A DNA stretch of 6,893 nt from Candidatus Njordarchaeota archaeon. GTDB taxonomy: Archaea > Asgardarchaeota > Njordarchaeia > Njordarchaeales > Njordarchaeaceae. The notes below the pieces were generated by a model that worked only from the letters and a program-made list of their open reading frames with translations, was not told the origin of the DNA and searched no databases. Position 1 is the stretch's first letter; the number at the start of each line of letters is the position of its first letter. Of this stretch, positions 1 to 6,106 are shown piece after piece. The stretch is from contig JAHKLF010000081.1 of NCBI GenBank assembly GCA_029856615.1, positions 1 to 6,893 of the forward strand. The letters are read 5' to 3'. A program made the position numbers and the translations under genes.

Positions 1-1514
1 TACCCATCCGATCTATCAAAGTCCCCTACTCGAACATTAGATGCTACTGATTGCCCATCAATCGCTATATTATACTCTAGATACCCATCTCCATTATCGT
101 CTCCATAACAACCGATCACTATATAATACCAGCCATCAGCTGAGACTGAGAATGTATAAGTGACATAATTGTTATAATCATAGTTTTGATAAATTAAGTT
201 TCCACCCGTGTCAAAGACGTAAATGTACGAGTCATCGTAATCGTACACTAGATAATCTAGATATACACTATGCGACCCTGCACTTAAGTATACGAAATAG
301 ACACTCAGAAGTGGTATTCCAAGCGCATTTATGAAGGATCTATCATAATTACTACCCGAGACATCCCCTGTGTATGTTACTATTGGATATGTTTTATTGA
401 AGATTATGGCTGTATCATTCGCTATCGCATTAAATGTTGATGATGAAGCTCCGTCATCTTGATCGAAAACCCACCCCGCGATGTAATAATCCACGTCATA
501 ATCGTCTATAAGCCATTCTACCTTCTCTTCGGCAATAATTCCCCAATCAAAGATCCTATATTTTATTGTTACTTGCGCGACATCATCTTGTAGGTTCTCA
601 TCATAAAGTGGTATATCTTCAACACAATACGTAACAAAGATTACACCCTCATAATGCTCAAGGAGAGGATCTGTTTCCTCCAGAATATATCTACTAGCAT
701 AACGCATATTATTCGTATTACCCGTTCCCCAATAACCCCCATATGCTAAAGAAGGTGCCCGTGTCGTACCAAAGTGTAACCAATCATGACCTATTTCATA
801 GCCGGTAGGCAGCGTCATATTACTAGCTTTTCCACCGTTCTTCGGAGGAAGTTTAATCTGCCATCCTTTGGTTTCGCTTCTAATTACATACATGTCTCCC
901 TCTGGCGTAGGTACGATGTCTATTGATATTCTCTTTGAATATACCGGTGGATCAACATAATCAATGCTCCAATAAATTTGGTATTCTTTTGTCCCTCCCT
1001 TAGGTATTGTAACAAGAAAAGTCACCTTCGCTGCTGATAGATGAGTATCATTGTAATATGTGATGTCCCAAACTTGGGAAGGAACCTCCACGTATCCTGT
1101 TGGGTCAACTCTAATGACTCTTATAGAATACTTAAAAGCCGGAGGATTAAATTGAATATAAACATCGATAGGCCAATCTGTTCTACTTACCACATTGGGT
1201 TCTGTAATTGTCACATTCACTCTATATTCCCAATCAGTATCCCACCAGGATCCTGGTGGGTTATTCCATGTTATTCCAGCTACTTTAAATGTTTCTGGAG
1301 GTGAAATCTCCTTCTCTAATTGATTCTTGAGCAATTCCTCATCAATAGGCACTAATCGGTTAACGTTATGATGACTTTTCCTGCCCTGATTTGTGCTCTC
1401 AATCTGCTTTGGCGTCTTCTCATTATTCATCAGAGCAAAATTACTACTTACAATTGGCAGAAGAAGCAGAATTATCAAGAATACGCCTGAAAAGTTTCTC
1501 ATGGAAATCTTCAT
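1..1514 (-). CDS. Secreted surface protein with PPC-like C-terminal domain, partial (3' end cut by window edge)
   Basis: An unbroken frame of 504 codons runs from an ATG at 1514 out of the left edge. Residues 1-27 look like a signal peptide: two Lys/Arg near the start, a hydrophobic core (VFLIILLLLPIV), then a small-residue SSNFA stretch. A polar, charged linker to about residue 80 follows, then a region opened by a Trp-rich NPPGSWW segment (85-91) and rich in alternating hydrophobic residues (to about 200), which I read as a beta-sandwich. Residues about 400-488 resemble a bacterial/archaeal pre-peptidase C-terminal (PPC) domain: a Tyr/Asp-rich strand (418-435), then GWYYIVIG, then a DDNGDG loop (472-477) that resembles a calcium-binding loop. 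No catalytic motif is recognised, so the function is unknown; it is probably extracellular and cell-wall or substrate associated. The start at 1514 is preferred over an in-frame ATG at 1550 because GGTGA lies four bases upstream (1519-1523), the signal peptide begins there, and the TATA-like box predicts a transcript start downstream of 1550. The frame is clean, with no frameshift. Confidence 0.85.
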   Translation of the reverse strand, partial: MKISMRNFSGVFLIILLLLPIVSSNFALMNNEKTPKQIESTNQGRKSHHNVNRLVPIDEELLKNQLEKEISPPETFKVAGITWNNPPGSWWDTDWEYRVNVTITEPNVVSRTDWPIDVYIQFNPPAFKYSIRVIRVDPTGYVEVPSQVWDITYYNDTHLSAAKVTFLVTIPKGGTKEYQIYWSIDYVDPPVYSKRISIDIVPTPEGDMYVIRSETKGWQIKLPPKNGGKASNMTLPTGYEIGHDWLHFGTTRAPSLAYGGYWGTGNTNNMRYASRYILEETDPLLEHYEGVIFVTYCVEDIPLYDENLQDDVAQVTIKYRIFDWGIIAEEKVEWLIDDYDVDYYIAGWVFDQDDGASSSTFNAIANDTAIIFNKTYPIVTYTGDVSGSNYDRSFINALGIPLLSVYFVYLSAGSHSVYLDYLVYDYDDSYIYVFDTGGNLIYQNYDYNNYVTYTFSVSADGWYYIVIGCYGDDNGDGYLEYNIAIDGQSVASNVRVGDFDRSDG

Positions 1515-1518
1515 GTAT

Positions 1519-1583
1519 TCACCATCATAGATTTGATACAAATTAATCATTGTTAATTGATATATTTATAAAAATTTCTTTTC
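1519..1583 (-). promoter_or_regulatory. Candidate archaeal promoter and ribosome binding site of the left secreted-protein gene
   Basis: On the minus strand a purine-rich BRE-like GAAAAGAAA (about 1575-1583) leads into TTTTTATAAATATA (about 1560-1573), a good archaeal TATA box. The usual spacing of about 26 bases places transcription start near 1540, giving a leader of about 25 bases that carries GGTGA at 1519-1523, four bases before the ATG. This is a prediction from pattern and spacing only. Confidence 0.55.
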
Positions 1584-1714
1584 GCCCACGAGAATTCATT
1601 AACATTCACTAACAAAAAATACATTCATAGTTAAACAAGACGCCTTAATTAAGGACAATTCTCCCCATTAGTGATATCTTAGAAGTTATAAGGCGAATAT
1701 TGAGGTTGAATTTA

Positions 1715-2017
1715 TCAACTGAGAACTCTTGCAAACGCGTCAGCTAGTATCTTACCGCGACTTGATAATTTATATCGCTTTTCTTCTGAGAACGGCCCTT
1801 TTCTCTTTTCCGCTACGCGGATTAATCCATAATTATGTAAAATTTTTACCTTTCTCATCAATGTAACCATAGAAACCTCAGCGATTTTACCTATTCTTCT
1901 AAACAATTCGCTTAAGTTCATAGGGCCGTTTCTCAGGGTTAATAGAACAGCTATTACATACGGATCAAAGACCTTTATTATTTTATAATCCTTTGCCACT
2001 CTATACCTCGCTGGCAT
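1715..2017 (-). CDS. Small winged-helix DNA-binding protein
   Basis: A 100-residue basic protein with a winged helix-turn-helix layout. Helix 1 is about 16-29 (FDPYVIAVLLTLRN); a GPMNLSELFRRIG turn-and-helix follows (31-43); the likely recognition helix is about 46-61 (AEVSMVTLMRKVKILH); then comes the common NYGLIRV strand (62-68). A wing with the charged loop KRKGPFSEEKRYKLS (71-85) precedes a C-terminal helix (86-99). This order is typical of ArsR/MarR/PadR-type archaeal transcription regulators, but I cannot place it in a named subfamily. No ligand domain, metal-binding Cys/His cluster or membrane segment is present. The ATG at 2017 is supported by GGTGAT at 2023-2028, five bases upstream. 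It sits 200 bases upstream of the left secreted-protein gene on the same strand, and could regulate itself or that neighbour; this is inference from position only. Confidence 0.8.
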   Translation of the reverse strand: MPARYRVAKDYKIIKVFDPYVIAVLLTLRNGPMNLSELFRRIGKIAEVSMVTLMRKVKILHNYGLIRVAEKRKGPFSEEKRYKLSSRGKILADAFARVLS

Positions 2018-2022
2018 AGTTT

Positions 2023-2137
2023 ATCACCAATGCTTATGATCCATGCATCACCTACGTTTCTATGAGCGTATTGAAACAATAACTTTCAATAATTTAACTT
2101 TTTAGAAAGAGTTCTGAGGATTATTCATATAAAAATA
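2023..2137 (-). promoter_or_regulatory. Candidate promoter and leader of the winged-helix gene
   Basis: The best TATA-like element is TATTTTTATATG on the minus strand (2126-2137), which would give a leader of nearly 90 bases. A weaker one, TTAAATTA near 2090, would give about 45 bases. The leader ends with GGTGAT at 2023-2028, five bases before the ATG. A six-codon open frame lies in the leader just before that site (see findings). Transcript start is not determined. Confidence 0.35.
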
Positions 2138-2151
2138 CTTCGATCAGCAAA

Positions 2152-2159
2152 CAAAAAAG
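2152..2159 (-). terminator. Possible oligo-T terminator after the UPF0282 gene
   Basis: On the minus strand a run of six T (2153-2158) lies about 37 bases beyond the TGA of the UPF0282 gene. Archaeal RNA polymerase commonly terminates at such oligo-T tracts without a hairpin. The surroundings are AT-rich, so a chance run is quite possible. Confidence 0.3.
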
Positions 2160-2194
2160 GATTAACTTTCATATACATTCATTAATAAACATTA

Positions 2195-3319
2195 TTATAA
2201 AATCGTATTACTTATTTTTTTCTCCTTCCTTCTACTCATATTATTGAAAATTCTCTCAGCAAGAGGTTTCTTTTCCCTCATTTCGGAAAAAGTCATGACC
2301 CTCTTATGCAATTTTGTCGATGTCTCGTAGACTTCTCTTAATCTTTTTCTGAACCTTACATCTCTTGTTAAATGATGATCAAGAAAAATATACTTGCTAT
2401 TTACCATTCTAATAATCCTTGTGAGGTTATTTAATGCTCTCTTAAAATTGATCAAATTGAGAGTGTAGGGGATCATATATGTTGCTGGACCATCAATGAA
2501 TAATATGTCTGGGTTTTCCTTTATTATCCAATCAGCATAATCCTCTATTATGGGCCCATTTAAATCCGAGGTATAAAGGATTTTCACGCCATCTTTCTCT
2601 ATAATGATTGGAGTTACCCAACCAACTCTTGAGAATTCAATGCCATGAAACATGGGTTCCTGGAATTTAATTAATGTTTCTCCAAATTTGAATGTCCTTC
2701 CATCTGCAAAAATACAGCGCGTTTCACCTACTTTGAATTCTGGTATTAGTGGCCATTTATTCCACTTAGTAGTTAGCCTCTCAAACCACCTAGATCCCTT
2801 CTCTAAGAGCTCTTTTTTTCTCTCTGTATAATCCCCGTAGTCTATACTTAGAGCCTTCTTAAGGTTTTTTAGGGGATTCTCGTAAAGCACATTTCTTTCG
2901 GTTTTTTCAAATTTTAATTCTTTCCCAGTTAGATCTCTATAAAAATAGTAGTAAAATTCCTCAGCACGTCCTCTTTGAGACTCATTTATGTACTGATTAG
3001 GATTCTTAGCCAAAATTATTTTTCCTTCATAAAAATCTGGTGCATCGGGACTAAAATGATCATAATGATAATGAGTTACTGTTACGATATCAGATTTTCT
3101 GGCATATTTCACTAACTCACTCCAAGCTTTCTCCACGTAATTAGCTTTTTCCTCATCACTTATCGGAAAGGAGGGATGCATGATGGAAACCCCAGGATCA
3201 ATCATTATTCTCACATCACCAGTATCAATGAAGACAGAAAATGATTTTGCGCCCATTGAATCTGACCATATAGGGATTATAGTTATACTTCCTAACTTAA
3301 TTCTTCTCATTCTTCCCAA
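2195..3319 (-). CDS. UPF0282 family metallo-beta-lactamase-fold hydrolase (COG2248)
   Basis: A 374-residue protein with the archaeal UPF0282 signatures: an N-terminal strand ending IMIDPGVSI (38-46), the metal-binding THYHYDH motif (82-88), a histidine in PMFHG (H225), YTSDLNGP (249-256) with an Asp ligand candidate (D252), IDGPATYM (275-282) and LDHHLTRD (313-320). These His/Asp positions should hold a dinuclear metal centre, usually zinc in this fold. The family has no established substrate; a cytosolic hydrolase is the safe description. Between KSQ-like NESQRGRAEEF (112-122) and EFKVGETRCIFADGR (194-208) lies a charged, aromatic segment (about 128-193) that I recall no counterpart for in family members of about 305-320 residues; it probably accounts for the extra length. 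The start is taken as TTG at 3319: GAGGTGAT (3325-3332) sits five bases upstream, whereas an in-frame ATG at 3310 would be 14 bases away. The tail (362-374) is lysine/arginine-rich. It is transcribed from its own TATA-like box, 69 bases after the toxin gene. Confidence 0.88.
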   Translation of the reverse strand: MGRMRRIKLGSITIIPIWSDSMGAKSFSVFIDTGDVRIMIDPGVSIMHPSFPISDEEKANYVEKAWSELVKYARKSDIVTVTHYHYDHFSPDAPDFYEGKIILAKNPNQYINESQRGRAEEFYYYFYRDLTGKELKFEKTERNVLYENPLKNLKKALSIDYGDYTERKKELLEKGSRWFERLTTKWNKWPLIPEFKVGETRCIFADGRTFKFGETLIKFQEPMFHGIEFSRVGWVTPIIIEKDGVKILYTSDLNGPIIEDYADWIIKENPDILFIDGPATYMIPYTLNLINFKRALNNLTRIIRMVNSKYIFLDHHLTRDVRFRKRLREVYETSTKLHKRVMTFSEMREKKPLAERIFNNMSRRKEKKISNTIL

Positions 3320-3324
3320 CGACT

Positions 3325-3367
3325 ATCACCTCTAATAAGATAATATACAGTAGAATAACATAAAAGC
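3325..3367 (-). promoter_or_regulatory. Candidate promoter and start-deciding ribosome binding site of the UPF0282 gene
   Basis: GCTTTTATGT on the minus strand (about 3357-3366) is a TATA-like box; about 26 bases on, transcription would begin near 3335. The resulting leader of about 16 bases holds little more than GAGGTGAT (3325-3332), five bases before a TTG codon. This placement favours TTG at 3319 over the ATG three codons later. Confidence 0.5.
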
Positions 3368-3388
3368 ATCTAACGTGAGTTGCGATTT

Positions 3389-3907
3389 TCAGTTGAGTTC
3401 AGATAGTACGCTCAAAAATTGCTTGTACATCTCTATACTTAGTCTAAAGCCTTTCTCTATCAATGTATCCAAAATTTTTATGCTATCCTCTCTAGTTAAT
3501 ATCTTCTGCTTAACGCACTCTATCAGTATGCCCACAGTACCAATAGGTTTGAGATTATATAATTCAGCAATCCTCCTTGCTTTAAGGTCATCCATTATAA
3601 CTGCACTTTCTCTCTTCTTTTTTGCTAATATAATTACTTGCGCCTCACCGATATCGATATCAAACTTCTTTGAGATTCTTATAGCCTCCGAGATTTCCTC
3701 TTTTTCTAACTTATGGACAATGATATCTCCACGTAAAATCGCCTCTTCGACGCGCATTGCGTCTACATATCCTAATTCTTTGCCCCTATCCACAACTTCC
3801 ACTTTTACCTCGTGAGGAATCTGAATCTCGTTGAATATCCTTGATAATAACTCTAATTTACTAACTTTAGCTAAGAAGATCAGGGGTGTAGCATTAGCTA
3901 CACACAA
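3389..3907 (-). CDS. DUF3368 PIN-like toxin of a type II toxin-antitoxin pair
   Basis: A 172-residue protein matching the DUF3368 family of PIN-like proteins. It opens with VANATPLIFLAKVSKLELL (3-21), with N5 where the first acidic PIN residue usually stands, then IPHEVKVEV (30-38; E37), DIGEAQVIILA (85-95; E88), the paired acids in VIMDDLKARRIA (103-114; D106, D107, R111) and the GTVGIL motif (123-128). PIN-fold toxins are metal-dependent ribonucleases that act on cellular RNA; nuclease activity here is inferred from the family. The start is TTG at 3907: an in-frame TAG lies only two codons upstream, the N-terminus matches the usual family start, and GAGGT (3916-3920) sits eight bases away. 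That site overlaps the antitoxin stop, so translation is probably coupled. The antitoxin gene precedes it by six bases, the usual order for this pairing. Confidence 0.85.
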   Translation of the reverse strand: MCVANATPLIFLAKVSKLELLSRIFNEIQIPHEVKVEVVDRGKELGYVDAMRVEEAILRGDIIVHKLEKEEISEAIRISKKFDIDIGEAQVIILAKKKRESAVIMDDLKARRIAELYNLKPIGTVGILIECVKQKILTREDSIKILDTLIEKGFRLSIEMYKQFLSVLSELN

Positions 3908-3913
3908 TGATTT

Positions 3914-4192
3914 CTACCTCAGATCATTTTCATCTAGTTGTAACTCGATTCTCTTCTCTCTTAGAATATCAATAAATTCCCATAACGATAAATCGGCTAT
4001 CCTTGCAGCGCGCCAAATAGAAATTTTTCCCTCTCTATAAAGCTTCAATGCATAATCAAGTTTCCATTTTTTTAACCCTTCCAAAAGCAGCTTCTTGACC
4101 ACTGCTGCCTTATCCAAACCCTCTACTTTGCATATAAATTCTATCTCTTTTACTATATCTTCGCTTACTCTAGTGGCAATCACCTTTGACAA
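3914..4192 (-). CDS. UPF0175 family antitoxin
   Basis: A 92-residue protein (from TTG) matching UPF0175. An N-terminal ATRVSEDIVKEIEF segment and a helix around GLDKAAVVKKLLLEGLKKW suggest a ribbon-helix-helix-like DNA-binding part. It is followed by the family hallmark DYALKLYREGKISIWRAARI and LSLWEFIDILREK, ending in QLDENDLR. UPF0175 proteins are found next to DUF3368 genes, where they are proposed to neutralise the toxin and repress the operon; both roles are inferred here. Two starts are possible. An ATG at 4219 gives 101 residues but has no ribosome binding site, and could only work as a leaderless start (a TATA-like TTTTATTA lies 26 bases upstream). A TTG at 4192 has GGTGA (4198-4202) exactly five bases upstream and places the N-terminus where family members usually begin, so I chose it. 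The TAG stop at 3914-3916 overlaps the toxin's ribosome binding site. Confidence 0.82.
   Translation of the reverse strand: MSKVIATRVSEDIVKEIEFICKVEGLDKAAVVKKLLLEGLKKWKLDYALKLYREGKISIWRAARIADLSLWEFIDILREKRIELQLDENDLR
3916..3920 (-). promoter_or_regulatory. Ribosome binding site of the toxin gene, overlapping the antitoxin stop codon
   Basis: GAGGT on the minus strand is eight bases before the TTG start at 3907, and its last base belongs to the TAG stop of the antitoxin. This arrangement ties toxin translation to ribosomes finishing the antitoxin. Confidence 0.5.
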
Positions 4193-4197
4193 CTCAC

Positions 4198-4202
4198 TCA
4201 CC
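4198..4202 (-). promoter_or_regulatory. Ribosome binding site that favours the TTG start of the antitoxin gene
   Basis: GGTGA on the minus strand lies five bases before the TTG at 4192, inside the reading frame that an ATG at 4219 would open. The same GGTGA-to-start spacing is seen at the winged-helix and UPF0282 genes in this window. Confidence 0.5.
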
Positions 4203-4237
4203 CACTGGTTTGTTAACATCTTTTAATATTGTAAACA

Positions 4238-4250
4238 TCACTAATAAAAT
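4238..4250 (-). promoter_or_regulatory. Candidate TATA box of the toxin-antitoxin operon
   Basis: ATTTTATTAGTG on the minus strand contains a TATA-like TTTTATTA centred near 4245. About 26 bases on, transcription would start at about 4219-4220, leaving a leader of about 27 bases to the TTG start at 4192. The region is AT-rich and the call is weak. Confidence 0.35.
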
Positions 4251-4298
4251 GAGTTGATGGGCAATTAAAAGTTTCCTAGATTTTTAGCATAATAGAGA

Positions 4299-5846
4299 TC
4301 ATTCATATTCTATCGTAGCTGGAGGCTTATGAGTTATATCATAAACAACACGGCCTACACCTTCAATTTCATTAACCAATCTGTTAGCTATCCTTTCTAA
4401 TAATTCCCATGGTAACTTAGCAAACTCGGCTGTCATCGCATCTTCGCTCTTTACGGCTCGAATTGCAATGATATACTCATAACTCCTAGCATCCCCTTTC
4501 ACACCAACCGCTTTTGAATCAAGAATCACAGGGAAAATTTGCCATAACTCATCATACAAGCCGCTCTTTTTTATCTCTTCTTCGACAATAGTATGTGCTC
4601 TTCTAGCTATCCTTAATTTTTCTTCCGTAATTTCACCGAGAATTCTTACTAGTAATCCAGGACCTGGGAATGGATGCCTCCCCCACACATCCTTTGGGAT
4701 GCCCAATAGTCTCGCAATTTCTCTCACTTCATCCTTATAGAAATCCGCTAATGGCTCTAAGATTTCAAGCTTCGATAGTCTCGGCATAATTACATTGTGA
4801 TGACTTTTGATTTTGTCTGCAGCCTTACTTGTAGCGCCACTTTCAACTCTATCCGGATAAATTGTTCCTTGAGCTAGGAATTTAAATTCACCATACTGTT
4901 TCTCTAGTTCGGTAGCTGTTTCTTCTAAGACCTCCGCGTAGATCTTAGAGAAAATCTTCCTTTTTTCCTCTGGATCAGATACCCCTCTCAGTGCAGTTAA
5001 AAACCGCTTGGACGCGTTCACGTAATGAATATTCTTAAATCCCAGACTCTTTAGCATTCCTAAAACCCATTCGTCCTCCCCCTCCCTCAGTAGTCCTGTA
5101 TTCATAAACACTAGATGTAGTCTATCCCCAATAGCCTTATGGATCAGAAAAGCTGCTGTAGTCGAATCTACTCCTCCACTAGCAGCCATAAGAACTCTAT
5201 TTTCACCCACCTTCTCTCTAATTCTCCATATTATATTACTTATTATATCTTCCAAATTCCACTCGTATTTGAATCCACATATGTCGAGAAAATTTTTTAG
5301 TATATTTAATCCATGAGGAGTATGTTTCACCTCTGGATGGAATTGCACGCCAAAAATTAATCCATCTACTGATTCATAGGCAGCGATAGGACAATTAACC
5401 GTCTTTGCTAGTACGGTAAACCCTTCAGGTAGTATTTCCACGCGATCCCCATGGCTCATCCAAACTTTTTCTACACTATTTAATCCGCGTAATAATCTTC
5501 CATAAGAAATAATCTCCAATTCCGCGGGACCGTATTCTTTCTTTTCTCCTCGACTTACTTTTCCGCCTAACAGATGAGCTAATAATTGATGCCCATAGCA
5601 TATACCTAGAACAGGAATATGATTAATTCTCAGTTCCTGAATTAAATCTTCATTTATCTTTGGAGCATTTTCGTCATACACGCTCATCGGACCGCCAGAA
5701 AGAATTACCCCTTTTACATCTCGTGATAATACTACATCTGCATTGTACCATGGTACTATTTCTGCCTTAACTTTTAACTCTCGTATCCGTCTACAAATTA
5801 GATGTGTATATTGAGAGCCAAAGTCAATAATAATTAATTTTTCCAA
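4299..5846 (-). CDS. guaA: GMP synthase (glutamine-hydrolysing), fused amidotransferase and ATP pyrophosphatase
   Basis: Catalyses the last step of GMP synthesis: XMP + ATP + glutamine give GMP, AMP, pyrophosphate and glutamate, in the cytosol. The 515 residues are a complete protein of normal length. The class I glutamine amidotransferase domain (about 1-190) has the nucleophile in GICYGHQ (C83) and the partner residues in QFHPE (H170, E172). The ATP-pyrophosphatase domain (about 200-390) has its P-loop SGGVDS at 223-228. The C-terminal dimerisation and XMP-binding part (about 391-515) opens with HPFPGPGL and ends with the family-typical DITHKPPATIEYE. All catalytic residues are present. Some archaea, such as Methanocaldococcus and Pyrococcus, carry the two halves as separate subunits; this gene is the fused form. 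The start is TTG at 5846, with GGTGA at 5853-5857 six bases upstream and the typical KLIIIDFGSQYT start right after it. It lies upstream of the toxin-antitoxin pair but is probably transcribed separately. Confidence 0.97.
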   Translation of the reverse strand: MEKLIIIDFGSQYTHLICRRIRELKVKAEIVPWYNADVVLSRDVKGVILSGGPMSVYDENAPKINEDLIQELRINHIPVLGICYGHQLLAHLLGGKVSRGEKKEYGPAELEIISYGRLLRGLNSVEKVWMSHGDRVEILPEGFTVLAKTVNCPIAAYESVDGLIFGVQFHPEVKHTPHGLNILKNFLDICGFKYEWNLEDIISNIIWRIREKVGENRVLMAASGGVDSTTAAFLIHKAIGDRLHLVFMNTGLLREGEDEWVLGMLKSLGFKNIHYVNASKRFLTALRGVSDPEEKRKIFSKIYAEVLEETATELEKQYGEFKFLAQGTIYPDRVESGATSKAADKIKSHHNVIMPRLSKLEILEPLADFYKDEVREIARLLGIPKDVWGRHPFPGPGLLVRILGEITEEKLRIARRAHTIVEEEIKKSGLYDELWQIFPVILDSKAVGVKGDARSYEYIIAIRAVKSEDAMTAEFAKLPWELLERIANRLVNEIEGVGRVVYDITHKPPATIEYE

Positions 5847-5852
5847 GAAATT

Positions 5853-5920
5853 TCACCAAGAATCCACTCTCTAAAACTTCCCTATAATATGCTCCAGTTA
5901 GTAATACCATATAAATTCTT
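5853..5920 (-). promoter_or_regulatory. Candidate promoter and ribosome binding site of guaA
   Basis: GAATTTATATGG on the minus strand (about 5908-5919) is a TATA-like box that predicts transcription start near 5887 and a leader of about 40 bases. A second AT-rich element, CATATTATAG (about 5882-5891), would give a leader of about 15 bases. GGTGA at 5853-5857 stands six bases before the TTG start, and there is no ATG in a better position. Confidence 0.45.
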
Positions 5921-6077
5921 ACAAATTATTGTTAAAAATATAGATTATCACTAATAAAAATTACACAATTAAGTAAAATTAGAATTAGTCTGGTGATATT
6001 TCATATTTAGATCGAATTCCAATGGAAGAATCTCTCCTATATTTTAAATTCCATGAAACCTTCAATTATCAAAGTCC

Positions 6078-6106
6078 AAAAAATGAATGAATAAGAGAAT
6101 AAAAAA
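6078..6106 (-). terminator. Oligo-T terminator after the Ig-like repeat protein gene
   Basis: Two runs of six T on the minus strand, one directly after the TGA (6101-6106) and one at 6078-6083, fit the hairpin-free oligo-T terminators of archaea. The remaining spacer up to guaA (5847-6077) is AT-rich, with no supported gene or RNA apart from the guaA promoter region. Confidence 0.5.

Noticed and set aside
1041..1304. Plus-strand open frame of 87 codons
   Set aside because: It lies antisense within the clear secreted-protein gene, has low-complexity composition and no ribosome binding site; a shadow frame.
1514..1550. Upstream in-frame ATG at 1550 for the secreted-protein gene
   Set aside because: It would put 12 polar residues before the signal peptide, has no GGTGA site and lies upstream of the transcript start predicted from the TATA-like box.
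1641..1695. Inverted repeat CGCCTTA/TAAGGCG and the 12-base palindrome CCTTAATTAAGG in the spacer after the winged-helix gene
   Set aside because: The seven-base arms are 41 bases apart and the palindrome is AT-rich and short; not distinguishable from chance, and archaeal termination does not need it.
3375..3815. Plus-strand open frame of 146 codons opposite the toxin gene
   Set aside because: It is Ser/Ile/Leu-rich with no recognisable motif and lies antisense to a convincing DUF3368 gene; a shadow frame. The shorter plus-strand frame at 3831-4040 is rejected for the same reason.
50..4265. A 12-base match, TTGATGGGCAAT, between the left gene (50-61, minus strand) and the spacer after guaA (4254-4265, plus strand)
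   Set aside because: By rough count a few 12-mer matches are expected by chance in a window of this length when both strands are considered.
5847..6106. Search for a tRNA, C/D-box RNA or small gene in the largest spacer
   Set aside because: No cloverleaf, no convincing paired C and D boxes, and no open frame with a ribosome binding site; the spacer is explained by a terminator and the guaA promoter.
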